Source: Pseudomonas fluorescens (GTDB lineage: Bacteria; Pseudomonadota; Gammaproteobacteria; Pseudomonadales; Pseudomonadaceae). From it: a DNA stretch of 64,000 nucleotides. Location: contig NZ_LVEJ01000008.1 of the NCBI RefSeq assembly GCF_001648775.1, positions 181,853 to 245,852 on the forward strand, read 5' to 3'. This document shows, one piece after another, positions 25,900 through 39,647 of this stretch. Both the position numbers and the translations under genes were made by a program. Below the pieces are notes generated by a model. That model ran no database searches and was not told the DNA's origin. It was given only the letters and a program-made list of their open reading frames with translations. Numbering within the stretch: the first letter of the stretch is position 1; every line of letters starts with the position of its first letter.

Positions 25900-26313
25900 T
25901 CATTGTTTCAGCTTCGCCTGCCGCTTGCGACGAGCTTCCGGAGCCCAGTCAAGGGCGCCCACTCGGAACAGGTAGACAAGACCTGCCAACAGAATTGCTA
26001 TGAAAACGAGAGCTTCGACGAATCCGGTCCAGCCGCTTTCGCGGACGGACACAGACCATGCAAAGAGAAAGAGGGCTTCGATATCGAAGATCACGAAGAG
26101 CATCGCGACCAGATAGAATTTGGCTGAGAGCCGCAAGCGGGCGCCACCGGTAGGTAGCATGCCCGACTCGAACGGTTCGTTTTTGCTGCGGCCCCAGGCT
26201 TTTGACCCAAGGAGGCTGGAGACGCCAAGCATGAAGGCACACAGGCCGACGACACCCAGAAGGAAAATGGCAAAGCCCCAGTTGTGGGCCATGAGTCCTG
26301 TCGCTTCGGGCAT
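25900..26313 (-). CDS. nuoA: NADH-quinone oxidoreductase subunit A
   Basis: 137 aa, three transmembrane helices, first gene of the operon. Conserved loop [20 protein letters not shown] (Gly/Pro/Ser loop that moves at the quinone site) and [16 protein letters not shown]. Start at 26313 ([12 protein letters not shown]) with AAGGA upstream; the longer frame to 26388 has no ribosome site. Confidence 0.94.
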   Translation of the reverse strand: MPEATGLMAHNWGFAIFLLGVVGLCAFMLGVSSLLGSKAWGRSKNEPFESGMLPTGGARLRLSAKFYLVAMLFVIFDIEALFLFAWSVSVRESGWTGFVEALVFIAILLAGLVYLFRVGALDWAPEARRKRQAKLKQ

Positions 26314-26400
26314 GCTGGTAATCCTTAACAGAGAGCAAAGGTCTCTGAGCTTGATAAAGAAATAGGCAGTGACGATATGTCGCAGCAATCAATCGCGCTG

Positions 26401-26429
26401 ATTTTATGGCTAAACACCCTGCAAGTAAA
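26401..26429 (-). promoter_or_regulatory. Predicted sigma70 promoter of the nuo operon
   Basis: On the minus strand TTTACT (26429-26424), 17 bases, then TAAAAT (26406-26401), about 88 bases before nuoA. The surroundings (26330-26600) are AT-rich compared with the window. No obvious FNR/ANR palindrome was found. Prediction only. Confidence 0.4.
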
Positions 26430-26736
26430 ATTCCTATAGCGAAATTATTTATTGGAATAAGGACATAGCGCATCTCCAATGCCCTGCAGCCCATGCGTAG
26501 CGGGCATTAGGCGGGTTTATGCAAATAATGTTTTGTAGGGAATGTAACGAACATAGTTGCGGCTAAATGATAATTAATATCGTTTGGAGTGGTTTTGTAA
26601 CTGTTTAACGGGATGTCAGTTGGGAAGTTGTCTTACTTGCACGTTACTGCAAGTAGCGACGGCGCACGTTTTAGCTGATTTTTCTGACGGTTGTACCGCT
26701 CTGGATCAATGTTTTGTCTCCCGGGCTGAAGAGAAA
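26430..26736. other. AT-rich intergenic stretch, no gene seen
   Basis: Between the nuo promoter and the REP doublet. AT-rich runs (for example GAAATTATTTATTGGAATAA) may be upstream activating sequence for nuo. No conserved ORF or hairpin terminator was recognised. Confidence 0.4.
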
Positions 26737-26832
26737 ACCTGTGGGAGCGAGCCTGCTCGCGAATGCGGTGGGACAGTCACCACATGTGCAAGCTGGCACA
26801 ACGCATTCGCGAGCAAGCTCGCTCCCACAGGG
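26737..26832. repeat. REP doublet
   Basis: Two inverted REP units (left with GAGCCTGCTCGCGAATGCG, right with CGCATTCGCGAGCAAGCTCG) about 35 bases apart, between nuoA and aceA. Confidence 0.88.
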
Positions 26833-26863
26833 GATTGGTGGCGTCTGGGAGATTTTCTCGGGC

Positions 26864-26900
26864 AAAAAAAACGCCCCGAACCAGTCGGGGCGTCAGTTTT
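26864..26900 (-). terminator. Terminator of aceA
   Basis: In sense direction CGCCCCGAC / CGGGGCG stem, then eight T. Lies about 60 bases behind the aceA stop. Confidence 0.85.
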
Positions 26901-26961
26901 GCGGCTCTGCGGTTAGCTTTCTATACGATCCGCAGAGGCCGTTTGCTCAGATGAAGCCGAA

Positions 26962-28287
26962 TCAGTGGAACTGTTCTTCTTCAGTCGAACCGGTCAGCGC
27001 GGTTACCGAAGACGAGCCACCTTGAATCACGGTGGTCATGTCGTCGAAGTAGCCGGTGCCCACTTCCTGCTGGTGAGCCACGAAGGTGTAACCCTTGGCG
27101 GCGTCAGCGAATTCCTGCTCTTGCAGCTTCACGTAGGCAGTCATGTCGTTGCGGGCGTAGTCGTGCGCCAGGTTGAACATGCTGTGCCACATGTTGTGAA
27201 TGCCGGCCAGGGTGATGAACTGGTGCTTGTAACCCATGGCGGACAGTTCGCGCTGGAACTTGGCGATGGTCGCGTCGTCGAGGTTTTTCTTCCAGTTGAA
27301 GGAAGGCGAGCAGTTGTACGACAGCAGTTGGTCCGGGTATTCCTTTTTGATCGCTTCGGCGAAGCGACGGGCCTCGTCCAGATCCGGCTTGGCGGTTTCG
27401 CACCAGATCAGGTCGGCGTACGGCGCGTAAGCCAGACCACGAGCGATGGCTTGATCGAGGCCGGCACGGACCTTGTAGAAACCTTCCTGAGTGCGCTCGC
27501 CAGTCACGAACGGTTGGTCGTACGGGTCGCAATCGGAGGTCAGCAGGTCAGCGGCGTTTGCGTCGGTACGGGCCAGAATGATGGTCGGGGTACCGGCAAC
27601 GTCAGCAGCCAGGCGAGCAGCGGTCAGCTTCTGTACGGCTTCCTGAGTAGGAACCAGTACTTTACCGCCCATGTGACCGCATTTCTTCACGGATGCCAGT
27701 TGGTCTTCGAAGTGAACACCGGCGGCGCCTGCTTCGATCATGCTCTTCATCAGCTCGTAAGCGTTCAGTACGCCGCCGAAACCGGCTTCAGCGTCAGCCA
27801 CGATCGGTGCGAAGTAGTCGATGTAGCCATCGTCGCCCGGGTTCTTGCCGGCTTTCCACTGGATCTGGTCAGCACGACGGAATGAGTTGTTGATGCGCTT
27901 GACCACGGTTGGCACCGAGTCCACCGGGTACAGCGACTGGTCCGGGTACATGGATTCTGCGGAGTTGTTGTCCGCAGCCACTTGCCAGCCCGACAGGTAG
28001 ATCGCCTGGATACCGGCTTTAACCTGTTGAACAGCCTGGCCGCCGGTCAGGGCGCCCATGCAGTTGACGAAATCTTTCTCAGGACGGAAGGACGGCTTGG
28101 CACCCTGGGTGACCAGGTTCCACAGCTTGTCGGCGCCCATTTTTGCAAAGGTGTGCTCAGGTTGAACCGAGCCACGCAGACGGACGACGTCAGCAGCGGA
28201 GTAAGTGCGTGTCACGCCTTTCCAGCGCGGGTTTTCAGCCCAGTCTTTTTCGAGGGCTGCAATTTGCTGTTCGCGTGTCAGTGCCAT
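26962..28287 (-). CDS. aceA: Isocitrate lyase
   Basis: 441 aa, the short AceA type. Splits isocitrate into glyoxylate and succinate in the glyoxylate shunt, needed for growth on acetate and fatty acids. The catalytic loop [11 protein letters not shown] carries the active-site Cys. NCSPSFNW and [11 protein letters not shown] are other conserved active-site segments. Start at 28287 ([16 protein letters not shown]) with GAGG 9 bases upstream. It stands alone; no malate synthase or aceK is nearby. In this window it competes for isocitrate with the products of idh and icd. Confidence 0.97.
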   Translation of the reverse strand: MALTREQQIAALEKDWAENPRWKGVTRTYSAADVVRLRGSVQPEHTFAKMGADKLWNLVTQGAKPSFRPEKDFVNCMGALTGGQAVQQVKAGIQAIYLSGWQVAADNNSAESMYPDQSLYPVDSVPTVVKRINNSFRRADQIQWKAGKNPGDDGYIDYFAPIVADAEAGFGGVLNAYELMKSMIEAGAAGVHFEDQLASVKKCGHMGGKVLVPTQEAVQKLTAARLAADVAGTPTIILARTDANAADLLTSDCDPYDQPFVTGERTQEGFYKVRAGLDQAIARGLAYAPYADLIWCETAKPDLDEARRFAEAIKKEYPDQLLSYNCSPSFNWKKNLDDATIAKFQRELSAMGYKHQFITLAGIHNMWHSMFNLAHDYARNDMTAYVKLQEQEFADAAKGYTFVAHQQEVGTGYFDDMTTVIQGGSSSVTALTGSTEEEQFH

Positions 28288-28619
28288 GGAGATAAACCTC
28301 GTCGCGTCTTTATGAAAAGTTGTTCTGCGGTGGAAAATTCCTGCGCTCGCTGACCAGAAGCTTAGGTGGTCAAGTCGGATTCGGCGGGGTAGGCGACGGG
28401 ATGAACGATGGGCTCGAGGGGAAGTGAGCAGGTAGTGGCGGACTGTGGGCGCATGCGGGCGTCGTGGGCCTCTATACGGTCTACAGTGTGGAGCCGGGTT
28501 ACCTAATTACGCTTCCGTCCCTCGGGACAACTTCGTTCCAGTCGGCAACCTCGTCAAACACACCTTGTGGGCGGTACAGACACGAAACGGTTCGCGGGGT
28601 AGGTGCGAACATCGCTTCG

Positions 28620-28722
28620 AAGGCCCTTGCCAGGGCCTCTGATTAGCGGGAGCGAGGCCATCATGCCTTCGCTTTTTTGCCTCGTCAAACGTTTTGTAGT
28701 GCTTTTTTTCAAGCACTACATC
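28620..28722 (+). ncRNA. Candidate small RNA (3' end with terminator) upstream of aceA
   Basis: The 473-base gap 28288-28760 has no credible gene but has RNA-like structure on the plus strand: AGGCCC/GGGCCT (28621-28638), then GCGAGGC/GCCTTCGC with one bulge followed by six T (28652-28678), a good terminator with no plus-strand gene in front of it. A further perfect 10-bp hairpin, TGTAGTGCTT/AAGCACTACA (28695-28720), follows. The 5' end is not determinable. Alternatively these stems belong to the aceA leader or the end of the neighbouring transcript on the minus strand. Confidence 0.35.
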
Positions 28723-28760
28723 TTTCGTCTAATACGACTAATCAGTCAGTTTTTGGTGCT

Positions 28761-29522
28761 TTAGTCCAAGGCGTCGACTTTCACGCGCAAGGTCATGTCA
28801 TCCCGGCCTTGAGTCGAGTAGCTGCGGGTCAGACCCTGTTTGTCGGCCTGAGTCTGGCGATTCACGCCGGCGAGGGTGATCCATTCGCCGAGGCGCCCGC
28901 TGACAGTTGTGTCGGTGCTTTGCACGTTCACTACATCGGGACGTTCCTGGCTCATGCGGTCACGGTTGGTACTGATCGCCAGGTGAACGATTTCGCCGGT
29001 GACGCTGGCGGTGACGTAGAAACCCTGGGTGACGTTGCGGTATTGGGTCTGGCTGCTGTAATCACCGTAGGAATTGCTCTGGCTGCTGGTGATAGGCACG
29101 CTCTGGCCCACTTGGATCAGCGCCGGCATGCCATCGGTGGCCTGCACTTGTTGCACGCCGCCGTCACGGCTGGCGGTGCTGCGGCTGATGATGCGGGTCT
29201 GGTTCGGTTGGGCGCCGTTGACCGAATAACCTTCGTCGCCACGGCCATTGTTTTCATTGGTGTCGACAGTGATCAGCAGGCGCTTGGGCGCCGTGTCGAG
29301 TTGCGTGATCAGTGCCTTGAGTTCCTGGATCTTGTCCGGTTCGGCCTTGATGATCAGTTGGTTGCCGTAGGCGCTGACCTGGCCGTCCTTGCCGAGAAAG
29401 TCTTGCGCCATCGGCAGCATGTCGGCGCTGGTGCGGTAATTGAGAGGCACGATTTCTGTGGCTGCCATCACCGAAAAACTGCAACCGAGCAGCAGGGTGG
29501 TGAGCAGGGTGCGTAGGGACAT
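28761..29522 (-). CDS. Periplasmic secretin-domain protein, function unknown
   Basis: 253 aa. Signal peptide (residues 1-20, ending VMA), then one KH-like secretin N-domain: EIVPLNYRTSADMLPMAQDF, a GNQLIIKAEPDKIQEL segment and ITQLDTAPKRLLITVDT. A Gln/Ser/Asn-rich middle and beta-strand C-terminus (GEWITLAGVNRQ, MTLRVKVDALD) resemble the front of a secretin barrel domain, but the protein is far too short for a secretin pore and no secretion genes are near. Start at 29522 has GGAG upstream. Its role may be envelope scaffolding; unknown. Confidence 0.6.
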   Translation of the reverse strand: MSLRTLLTTLLLGCSFSVMAATEIVPLNYRTSADMLPMAQDFLGKDGQVSAYGNQLIIKAEPDKIQELKALITQLDTAPKRLLITVDTNENNGRGDEGYSVNGAQPNQTRIISRSTASRDGGVQQVQATDGMPALIQVGQSVPITSSQSNSYGDYSSQTQYRNVTQGFYVTASVTGEIVHLAISTNRDRMSQERPDVVNVQSTDTTVSGRLGEWITLAGVNRQTQADKQGLTRSYSTQGRDDMTLRVKVDALD

Positions 29523-29600
29523 GTCCGTTATCTCCGCTTTCGAAAGGCTTGATATTGCCAGTTTGTCGGCCTTGGGTGGGGCAAGTTGAATCGTAGACAG

Positions 29601-29638
29601 CAAAACGCCCCGGCATCGGCGGATGTCGGGGCGTTTTG
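29601..29638 (-). terminator. Bidirectional terminator between GNAT and secretin-domain genes
   Basis: CAAAACGCCCCG ... CGGGGCGTTTTG with the stem continuing inward (GCATC/GATGT). Ends the roxA-GNAT transcript; symmetric. Confidence 0.75.
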
Positions 29639-29652
29639 TGGTGTTATCGAGG

Positions 29653-29757
29653 GCCTCTTCGCGAGCAAGCTCGCTCCCACAGTAGATCTCCAGCGGACAC
29701 AAATTGTGCGTCAGGCACAGATCCAGTGTGGGAGCGAGCTTGCTCGCGAAAGCCGCG
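29653..29757. repeat. REP doublet
   Basis: Inverted pair of REP units (GCGAGCAAGCTCGCTCCCAC and its reverse) about 45 bases apart, behind the GNAT stop. Confidence 0.88.
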
Positions 29758-29765
29758 CCGCGGTT

Positions 29766-30191
29766 TTATGCCGAGTGCCGAACCATGTCGACATGCGGAA
29801 TCCCGGCCTCAAGGAATTCCTCACTGACCAGGCTGAAACCCAAGCGCTCATAGAACGCCGTGGCCTGCACCTGAGCGCTGAGCATTTGCTGCTTCAAACC
29901 ACGCGCCTCAGCTTCAGCGATCACCGCTTGCATCAGCGCATCACCAACCTTCATCCCACGCCAGTCTTTCAGCACCGACACCCGGCCGATGTGACCGTCC
30001 GGCAACAGACGCGCAGTGCCGATCGGAAAGTCGCCTTCAAACGCCAGGAAATGCACGGCGGTCGCGTCGTCCGCGTCCCACTCCAACTCAGGTGGCACCG
30101 ATTGCTCGGCGATGAACACCGTTTCACGAATGCGCCGGATCTCGGCGATGTCCTTCTGCCAGTCTGCGACACGTACGCGAATCTTATTCAT
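29766..30191 (-). CDS. GNAT-family N-acetyltransferase
   Basis: 141 aa. GNAT fold: RRIRETVFIAEQSVPPELEW, then the acetyl-CoA-binding loop region GRVSVLKDWRGMKVGDALMQ (R/Q-x-x-G-x-G/A variant), and the C-terminal AQVQATAFYERLGFSLVSEE. The substrate is unknown. The start codon overlaps the roxA stop (ATGAATAA), so the two are co-translated. Confidence 0.82.
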   Translation of the reverse strand: MNKIRVRVADWQKDIAEIRRIRETVFIAEQSVPPELEWDADDATAVHFLAFEGDFPIGTARLLPDGHIGRVSVLKDWRGMKVGDALMQAVIAEAEARGLKQQMLSAQVQATAFYERLGFSLVSEEFLEAGIPHVDMVRHSA

Positions 30192-31353
30192 CGGCGAACC
30201 CCAGGCTGCCTTGCTTGACCAGTTGGCACAGCAGGCTGCAAGCGTCTTCGTCGTTCAGCCACTCACCGAGGTTATCGGTGTGCAGGGCGTCAGCGGCGCA
30301 GATCAGTTTCAGCAGTTCGCGCAGTTTGCCCGGCAGGTAACGGCTCTGACCGCTGGCGAACAGCAGCAGATCGTCATCGACTTCCGACCAGGCCAGACGC
30401 GCGCTCGGGTTGCGGATCAGGATGGCGCCATCCTGCAGGGCGGCGAGGAAGTCTTCTTCTTCGATATCTTCCGGGCCGGCCACCAGTTCTGGGTAACGCG
30501 GCTCGGTCATGTATTGGCCGAACCAGGTCAGCAGCAGACGCTCGTCGCTCATGTGCTCGGCGAGCAGGGCTTTCAGGCGATCCAGTGCGTCGTGTTGAAT
30601 CTGATGCGGATCAGCCGCTGGTTGTGCGTCGGCATCGGTATAGCGCTCTTCGTCAGTCAGGAACTGGCTGAGGAAGTCGGTGAAGTGGGTCAGCACTTCG
30701 GAAGCGCTCGGTGCACGGAAGCCGACCGAGTAGGTCATGCAGTTGTCGACCGCGACACCGCAGTGGGCCAGACGCGGCGGCAGGTAGAGCATGTCGCCCG
30801 GTTCCAGTACCCACTCTTCGGTCTCGTGGAATTCGGCGAGGATGCGCAGATCCGCGTGTTGCAGCAGTGGACTCTCGGAATCGCACATCTGGCCGATCTT
30901 CCAGTTGCGCTTGCCGTGGCCCTGCAGCAGGAACACGTCGTAGTTGTCGAAGTGCGGACCGACGCTGCCACCCGGTGCGGCGAAGCTGATCATCACGTCG
31001 TCGACGCGCCAGCTTGGCAGGAAGCGGAAGTTCTCCAGCAGCTCGCTGACTTCCGGGACGAACTGGTCAACTGCTTGAACCAGCAGGGTCCATTCTTTTT
31101 CCGGCAACTTGCTGAACTCGTCTTCAGCGAACGGGCCGCGACGCAGTTCCCAAGGGCGCTCGCCGTGCTCGATCACCAGGCGCGATTCGACTTCTTCTTC
31201 CAGGGCCAGGCCGGCCAGTTCGTCGGCGTCGATCGGGCTTTCGAAGTCAGGAATTGCCTGACGGATCAGCAGTGGCTTTTTCTGCCAGTAGTCGCGCAGG
31301 AATTCGCGTGCCGTGATGCCGCCCAGAAGTTGAAGAGGAATATCGGAATTCAT
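30184..31353 (-). CDS. roxA: Ribosomal oxygenase, cupin/JmjC family (RoxA/YcfD type)
   Basis: 389 aa. E. coli RoxA (YcfD) is a 2-oxoglutarate/Fe(II) oxygenase that hydroxylates an arginine of ribosomal protein L16. The iron triad is visible: HFDNYD gives HxD, and LAHCGVAVDNCMTYSVGF gives the distal His. The N-terminal REFLRDYWQKKPLLIRQA is the usual RoxA start. Start at 31353 (MNSDIPLQLL). Its GNAT neighbour is translationally coupled. Confidence 0.85.
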   Translation of the reverse strand: MNSDIPLQLLGGITAREFLRDYWQKKPLLIRQAIPDFESPIDADELAGLALEEEVESRLVIEHGERPWELRRGPFAEDEFSKLPEKEWTLLVQAVDQFVPEVSELLENFRFLPSWRVDDVMISFAAPGGSVGPHFDNYDVFLLQGHGKRNWKIGQMCDSESPLLQHADLRILAEFHETEEWVLEPGDMLYLPPRLAHCGVAVDNCMTYSVGFRAPSASEVLTHFTDFLSQFLTDEERYTDADAQPAADPHQIQHDALDRLKALLAEHMSDERLLLTWFGQYMTEPRYPELVAGPEDIEEEDFLAALQDGAILIRNPSARLAWSEVDDDLLLFASGQSRYLPGKLRELLKLICAADALHTDNLGEWLNDEDACSLLCQLVKQGSLGFADE

Positions 31354-31392
31354 ATGTAACCTATTGAAAAAAAGCACTTTTCAGACGGGAAT

Positions 31393-31421
31393 AAAAACGC
31401 CCGGCGCGGCCGGGCGTCTCA
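31393..31421 (-). terminator. Terminator of purB
   Basis: ACGCCCGGC / GCCGGGCGT nine-bp stem with a three-base loop, followed in sense direction by TTTTATT, 20 bases behind purB. Confidence 0.85.
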
Positions 31422-31439
31422 AACGGAGCAAGCGGTCGA

Positions 31440-32897
<1,458 letters not shown>

Positions 32898-32936
32898 TTA
32901 CGCGTTACAGACTACAAAGCTTTTATTGCGCGGCGT

Positions 32937-33560
32937 TTACTCGCTGCGCATCAACGGATACAGCTCTTTGAGCAGCTTGCGCCGGCTGATCACCAACTGC
33001 CAGCGATGGCCGCCGAGCTGTCGCCAGAGGCGCGCCGAACGGATGCCGGCAAGCAGCAGGGCGCGGATTTTCGAGGCGTTGCTCGGTTGCTGCAGGTTGC
33101 GCATGTCGCCGTGCACCTGAATGCGTTGGCGCAGTGTGCTCAGGGTGTCCTGATACAGCGCGCCGCAGGCGGCAACCACGTTTTCGTGGGCCGGACCGAA
33201 ATGCTCGACCTGCGACTGGATCTGCGGCAAGCGCTTGCCGATGATGTCGAGCATGTCGTTGCGCTTGGCCAGTTGACGTTCCAGGCCGAGCATCGACAAG
33301 GCATAACGCAGCGGCTCGCGTTGCAGCGTGCTCGGGTCACGCTCAAGGGCGCCGATCAGCGCGCGGTAACCTTCGCGCAGATTGATGTCGTCGCCGCCGT
33401 ACACGTCCAGTGTGTCCTTCGGGTCGCGCACCAGCAGGCTGCCGAGCATGCAGCTCAGGCCGGCCTCGCTGGTCTGGCCGGTCTTGGCGATCCGGTCGAC
33501 CAGCACGGCGGCGAGAAACACACCGCCGAGCGCCGTCAGTTGCTCCTGAGTCGGGCTCAT
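32937..33560 (-). CDS. hflD: High frequency lysogenization protein homologue HflD
   Basis: 207 aa, all-alpha. Contains [20 protein letters not shown] and [20 protein letters not shown], typical of HflD (YcfC). In E. coli HflD is membrane-associated and affects lambda CII stability; its housekeeping role is unclear. It is linked to mnmA by a four-base overlap (ATGA), the conserved mnmA-hflD-purB order. Start at 33560 gives [13 protein letters not shown]. Confidence 0.9.
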   Translation of the reverse strand: MSPTQEQLTALGGVFLAAVLVDRIAKTGQTSEAGLSCMLGSLLVRDPKDTLDVYGGDDINLREGYRALIGALERDPSTLQREPLRYALSMLGLERQLAKRNDMLDIIGKRLPQIQSQVEHFGPAHENVVAACGALYQDTLSTLRQRIQVHGDMRNLQQPSNASKIRALLLAGIRSARLWRQLGGHRWQLVISRRKLLKELYPLMRSE

Positions 33561-34681
33561 GCCTGGCCGCTCCACGGCTCGGCCACTTCGATCACGCCGC
33601 CACCGAGGCAGATTTCCCCGTCGTAAAACACCACGGACTGGCCCGGCGTCACCGCGCGTTGCGGTTCGTCGAATACGGCGCGGTAGCCGCTGGCGGTTTG
33701 TTCCAGGGTGCAGGCTTGATCGCTCTGGCGATAGCGAACCTTGGCGGTCAGGCGCAGCGGCTGGCTCAGGTCGATCGGGTTGACCCAATAGATTTCCGAG
33801 GCGAGCAGGGCGCCAGAGAACAGCCACGGGTGGTTGTTACCCTGACCGACGATCAGTTCGTTGGTGTCCAGATCCTTGCGCAGCACGTACCACGGCTCAT
33901 CACCGGCGTCTTTCAGGCCACCAATGCCGAGGCCCTGGCGCTGACCGATGGTGTGGTACATCAAGCCGTGATGACGGCCGATGACTTCGCCTTCGGTGGT
34001 CTTGATCTCGCCCGGTTGCGCTGGCAGGTATTGCTTGAGGAAATCGCTGAAGCGACGCTCACCAATGAAGCAGATCCCGGTGGAATCCTTCTTCTTGGCG
34101 GTGGCGAGCTCGTACTTCTCGGCAATTTTGCGAACTTCGGGCTTTTCCAGCTCACCGACCGGGAACAGAGTCTTGGCGATCTGTTCGCCGCCAACGGCGT
34201 GCAGGAAGTAGCTCTGATCCTTGTTCGGATCAAGGCCTTTGAGCAGTTCGGTGCGGCCATCAATGTCACGGCGGCGCACGTAGTGGCCGGTGGCGATCAG
34301 GTCGGCGCCGAGCATCATGGCGTAGTCGAGGAACGCCTTGAACTTGATTTCGCGGTTGCACAGGATGTCCGGGTTCGGCGTGCGCCCGGCCTTGTATTCG
34401 GCCAGAAAATGCTCGAACACGTTGTCCCAGTACTCGGCGGCGAAGTTGGCGGTGTGCAGCTTGATGCCAATCTTGTCACAGACAGCCTGGGCATCCGCCA
34501 GGTCGTCCATGGCGGTGCAGTATTCCGTTCCGTCGTCTTCTTCCCAGTTCTTCATGAACAGGCCTTCCACTTCATAACCCTGCTCGATCAGCAGGAGAGC
34601 GGAAACGGAAGAGTCCACGCCGCCGGACATGCCGACAATGACGCGCTTCTTGGATGTGTCAGAAGGGGCTGGATCACGCAT
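33557..34681 (-). CDS. mnmA: tRNA-specific 2-thiouridylase
   Basis: 374 aa. Inserts sulfur at U34 of Lys, Glu and Gln tRNAs. PP-loop [15 protein letters not shown] (ATP site), the first catalytic Cys in [15 protein letters not shown], and the second in [14 protein letters not shown]. Receives sulfur from TusE, whose gene lies 22 kb away at 56459-56794. Followed by hflD with a four-base overlap. Confidence 0.97.
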   Translation of the reverse strand: MRDPAPSDTSKKRVIVGMSGGVDSSVSALLLIEQGYEVEGLFMKNWEEDDGTEYCTAMDDLADAQAVCDKIGIKLHTANFAAEYWDNVFEHFLAEYKAGRTPNPDILCNREIKFKAFLDYAMMLGADLIATGHYVRRRDIDGRTELLKGLDPNKDQSYFLHAVGGEQIAKTLFPVGELEKPEVRKIAEKYELATAKKKDSTGICFIGERRFSDFLKQYLPAQPGEIKTTEGEVIGRHHGLMYHTIGQRQGLGIGGLKDAGDEPWYVLRKDLDTNELIVGQGNNHPWLFSGALLASEIYWVNPIDLSQPLRLTAKVRYRQSDQACTLEQTASGYRAVFDEPQRAVTPGQSVVFYDGEICLGGGVIEVAEPWSGQA

Positions 34682-34740
34682 AGGGATTCAATGAGTGTCT
34701 TGAAAAAGGACGCGATTCTAGCAGGCTCGCGGCCTCAAGG

Positions 34741-35187
34741 CTAAAGAGAAGGGCGGATCAGTTCGAGGCTGAAGTGATGACCGGCCAGATAATCGTCGAT
34801 GCAACGGATGATCAGCTCGCTGCGCCAGTTGTCGCGCTGAGCGATTAATTCGTCGCGGGTCAGCCACTTGGCGCCGACGATGCCGTCGTCGAGCTGATAA
34901 TCCGGGTGATGTTTGACGGCTTTTGCGCTGAAACACACGCGCTGGTAGGTCACGCCATTGCTTGGTGCGGTGTACAGGTAAATGCCGATGACACCGGTGG
35001 GCTCGACGTCCCAGCCGGTCTCTTCGAGGGTTTCGCGGATGGCGGCGTCGATCAGGGTTTCGTCCGGGTCGAGATGGCCGGCAGGCTGGTTGAGCACGTT
35101 ACGCCCGGCCTTGTGCTCTTCGACCATCAGAAAGCGACCGTTGTCCTCGACGATGGTGGCGACGGTGATGTGGGGGAGCCATTCCAT
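34741..35187 (-). CDS. Nudix hydrolase, NudJ-like
   Basis: 148 aa. Complete Nudix box: G(x5)E(x7)REtLEETGW, in HLDPDETLIDAAIRETLEE. The start MEWLPHITVATIVEDNGRFL and the QPAGHL segment match NudJ-type phosphatases (HMP-PP, nucleoside triphosphates). GAGGAAGG lies before the ATG at 35187. Situated 59 bases before mnmA, probably in the same transcript. Confidence 0.88.
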   Translation of the reverse strand: MEWLPHITVATIVEDNGRFLMVEEHKAGRNVLNQPAGHLDPDETLIDAAIRETLEETGWDVEPTGVIGIYLYTAPSNGVTYQRVCFSAKAVKHHPDYQLDDGIVGAKWLTRDELIAQRDNWRSELIIRCIDDYLAGHHFSLELIRPSL

Positions 35188-35227
35188 AAAACCTTCCTCA
35201 AATTTCAAGGTTGAAACGCAATCAAAA

Positions 35228-35255
35228 TGTGGGAGCGAGCAGGCTCGCTCCCACA
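35228..35255. repeat. Compact REP hairpin
   Basis: TGTGGGAGCGAGC-AG-GCTCGCTCCCACA: two REP half-units fused into one 13-bp palindrome with a two-base centre, unlike the spaced doublets elsewhere. Confidence 0.85.
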
Positions 35256-35277
35256 GGGGAATTGTGTGAACTCTGAA

Positions 35278-35311
35278 AACACAAACCCCGGCACAGGGCC
35301 GGGGTTTGTGA
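35278..35311 (-). terminator. Terminator of the monomeric isocitrate dehydrogenase gene
   Basis: ACAAACCCCGGC / GCCGGGGTTTGT, 12-bp stem, five-base loop, 17 bases behind the idh stop. The 3' T run is short in sense direction (TTTGTGTTTT). Confidence 0.75.
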
Positions 35312-35327
35312 TGTTCCCTTTACAACC

Positions 35328-38033
<2,706 letters not shown>

Positions 38034-39290
38034 ATGGGTTACAAGAAGATTCAGGTTCCAGCCGTCGGCGACAAAATCACCGTCAATGCAGACCATTCTC
38101 TCAATGTTCCTGATAACCCGATCATCCCCTTCATCGAAGGTGACGGCATTGGTGTCGACATCAGTCCGGTGATGATCAAGGTTGTCGATGCTGCAGTTCA
38201 AAAGGCATACGGCGGTAAACGCAAGATTTCCTGGATGGAAGTCTACGCCGGGGAAAAAGCCACTCAGGTTTACGATCAGGACACCTGGCTGCCTCAGGAA
38301 ACCCTGGACGCAGTCAAGGATTACGTGGTTTCCATCAAAGGTCCGCTGACCACGCCAGTCGGCGGCGGCATCCGTTCGCTGAACGTGGCCCTGCGTCAGC
38401 AACTCGACCTGTACGTCTGCCTGCGCCCGGTGCGCTGGTTCGAAGGCGTACCAAGCCCGGTGAAAAAGCCTGGCGACGTCGACATGACCATCTTCCGCGA
38501 GAACTCCGAAGACATCTATGCCGGCATTGAGTGGAAGGCCGGTTCGCCGGAAGCCACCAAAGTCATCAAATTCCTTAAAGAAGAAATGGGCGTCACCAAG
38601 ATCCGTTTCGACGAAAACTGCGGCATCGGCGTCAAGCCGGTTTCGCTGGAAGGCACCAAGCGTCTGGCGCGCAAGGCTCTGCAATATGTGGTCGATAACG
38701 ATCGCGATTCGCTGACCATCGTGCACAAAGGCAACATCATGAAGTTCACCGAAGGTGCCTTCAAAGAGTGGGCTTACGAAGTGGCTGCCGAAGAATTCGG
38801 CGCGACCCTGCTCGACGGCGGTCCGTGGATGCAGTTCAAGAACCCGAAAACCGGCAAGAACGTTGTGGTCAAAGATGCCATCGCCGACGCCATGCTCCAG
38901 CAGATCCTGCTGCGCCCGGCCGAATACGATGTGATCGCAACCCTTAACCTGAACGGCGACTACCTTTCCGACGCCCTGGCGGCGGAAGTGGGCGGTATCG
39001 GCATCGCACCGGGCGCCAACCTGTCCGACACCGTGGCGATGTTCGAAGCGACTCACGGTACGGCGCCGAAGTACGCCGGCAAGGATCAGGTCAACCCGGG
39101 TTCGCTGATTCTCTCGGCCGAGATGATGCTGCGCCACATGGGCTGGACCGAAGCGGCGGATCTGATCATCAAGGGCACCAACGGCGCTATCTCGGCCAAA
39201 ACCGTGACCTATGACTTCGAACGTCTGATGGATGGGGCCAAACTGGTGTCGTCTTCGGGCTTCGGTGATGCGCTGATCTCGCACATGTAA
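38034..39290 (+). CDS. icd: NADP-dependent isocitrate dehydrogenase, dimeric (Icd) type
   Basis: 418 aa, same reaction as idh but from the beta-decarboxylating dehydrogenase family. [19 protein letters not shown] at the N-terminus; [14 protein letters not shown] contains the serine that AceK phosphorylates in E. coli; [18 protein letters not shown] and the [20 protein letters not shown] signature are present. The ATG at 38034 has GGAG 6 bases upstream; the longer frame (37941) lacks one. aceK is not in the window. Confidence 0.97.
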   Translation: MGYKKIQVPAVGDKITVNADHSLNVPDNPIIPFIEGDGIGVDISPVMIKVVDAAVQKAYGGKRKISWMEVYAGEKATQVYDQDTWLPQETLDAVKDYVVSIKGPLTTPVGGGIRSLNVALRQQLDLYVCLRPVRWFEGVPSPVKKPGDVDMTIFRENSEDIYAGIEWKAGSPEATKVIKFLKEEMGVTKIRFDENCGIGVKPVSLEGTKRLARKALQYVVDNDRDSLTIVHKGNIMKFTEGAFKEWAYEVAAEEFGATLLDGGPWMQFKNPKTGKNVVVKDAIADAMLQQILLRPAEYDVIATLNLNGDYLSDALAAEVGGIGIAPGANLSDTVAMFEATHGTAPKYAGKDQVNPGSLILSAEMMLRHMGWTEAADLIIKGTNGAISAKTVTYDFERLMDGAKLVSSSGFGDALISHM

Positions 39291-39303
39291 AACGCAGGCA
39301 CAC

Positions 39304-39344
39304 AAAAACCGCCTGACTCGATGAATTGAGTCAGGCGGTTTTTT
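39304..39344. terminator. Bidirectional terminator between icd and cspD
   Basis: AAAAACCGCCTGACTC / GAGTCAGGCGGTTTTT, a perfect 16-bp stem with an eight-base loop and A/T runs on both sides. It serves both convergent genes. Confidence 0.92.
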
Positions 39345-39365
39345 TATGGCTGAATGTTTGCGGCG

Positions 39366-39647
39366 TCAGCTGGTCGCTGTTTGTTCTTCGGTGGCGACCG
39401 TGCTCGACACCGGCGAGACTTCGGCCGAAGTAATCTTCACCGCGTGCAGGCCTTTGGGGCCTTGCACGATATCGAATCTCACCGCTTGACCTGCTTTAAG
39501 GGTTTTGTACCCGTCCATTTCAATGGCCGAATAATGGGCAAAGAAGTCGATGTCTTTGCCATCCTCATCGCGGCCCTCATGGGTGTCGGTGTTGATAAAA
39601 CCGTACCCCTTGGCATTGTTGAACCATTTCACCTTGCCGACAGCCAT
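39366..39647 (-). CDS. cspD: Cold-shock domain protein CspD
   Basis: 93 aa. OB-fold with RNP1 (KGYGFINTD) and RNP2-like (DIDFFAHYSAI) motifs; the loop HEGRDEDGKDIDF is longer than in CspA, and a 25-residue Ser/Thr tail follows, typical of CspD. In E. coli CspD binds single-stranded DNA and slows replication in stationary phase. Start at 39647 (MAVGKVKWFNNAKG), GAGGGA upstream. Placed divergently next to clpS as in other pseudomonads. Confidence 0.93.
   Translation of the reverse strand: MAVGKVKWFNNAKGYGFINTDTHEGRDEDGKDIDFFAHYSAIEMDGYKTLKAGQAVRFDIVQGPKGLHAVKITSAEVSPVSSTVATEEQTATS

Noticed and set aside
26314..26500. ANR/FNR box (TTGAT-N4-ATCAA) in the nuo promoter region
   Set aside because: Only half sites such as TTGATT were found; no full palindrome.
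28507..28716. 69-codon frame upstream of aceA on the minus strand
   Set aside because: It runs through the terminator and the 10-bp hairpin and resembles no known protein.
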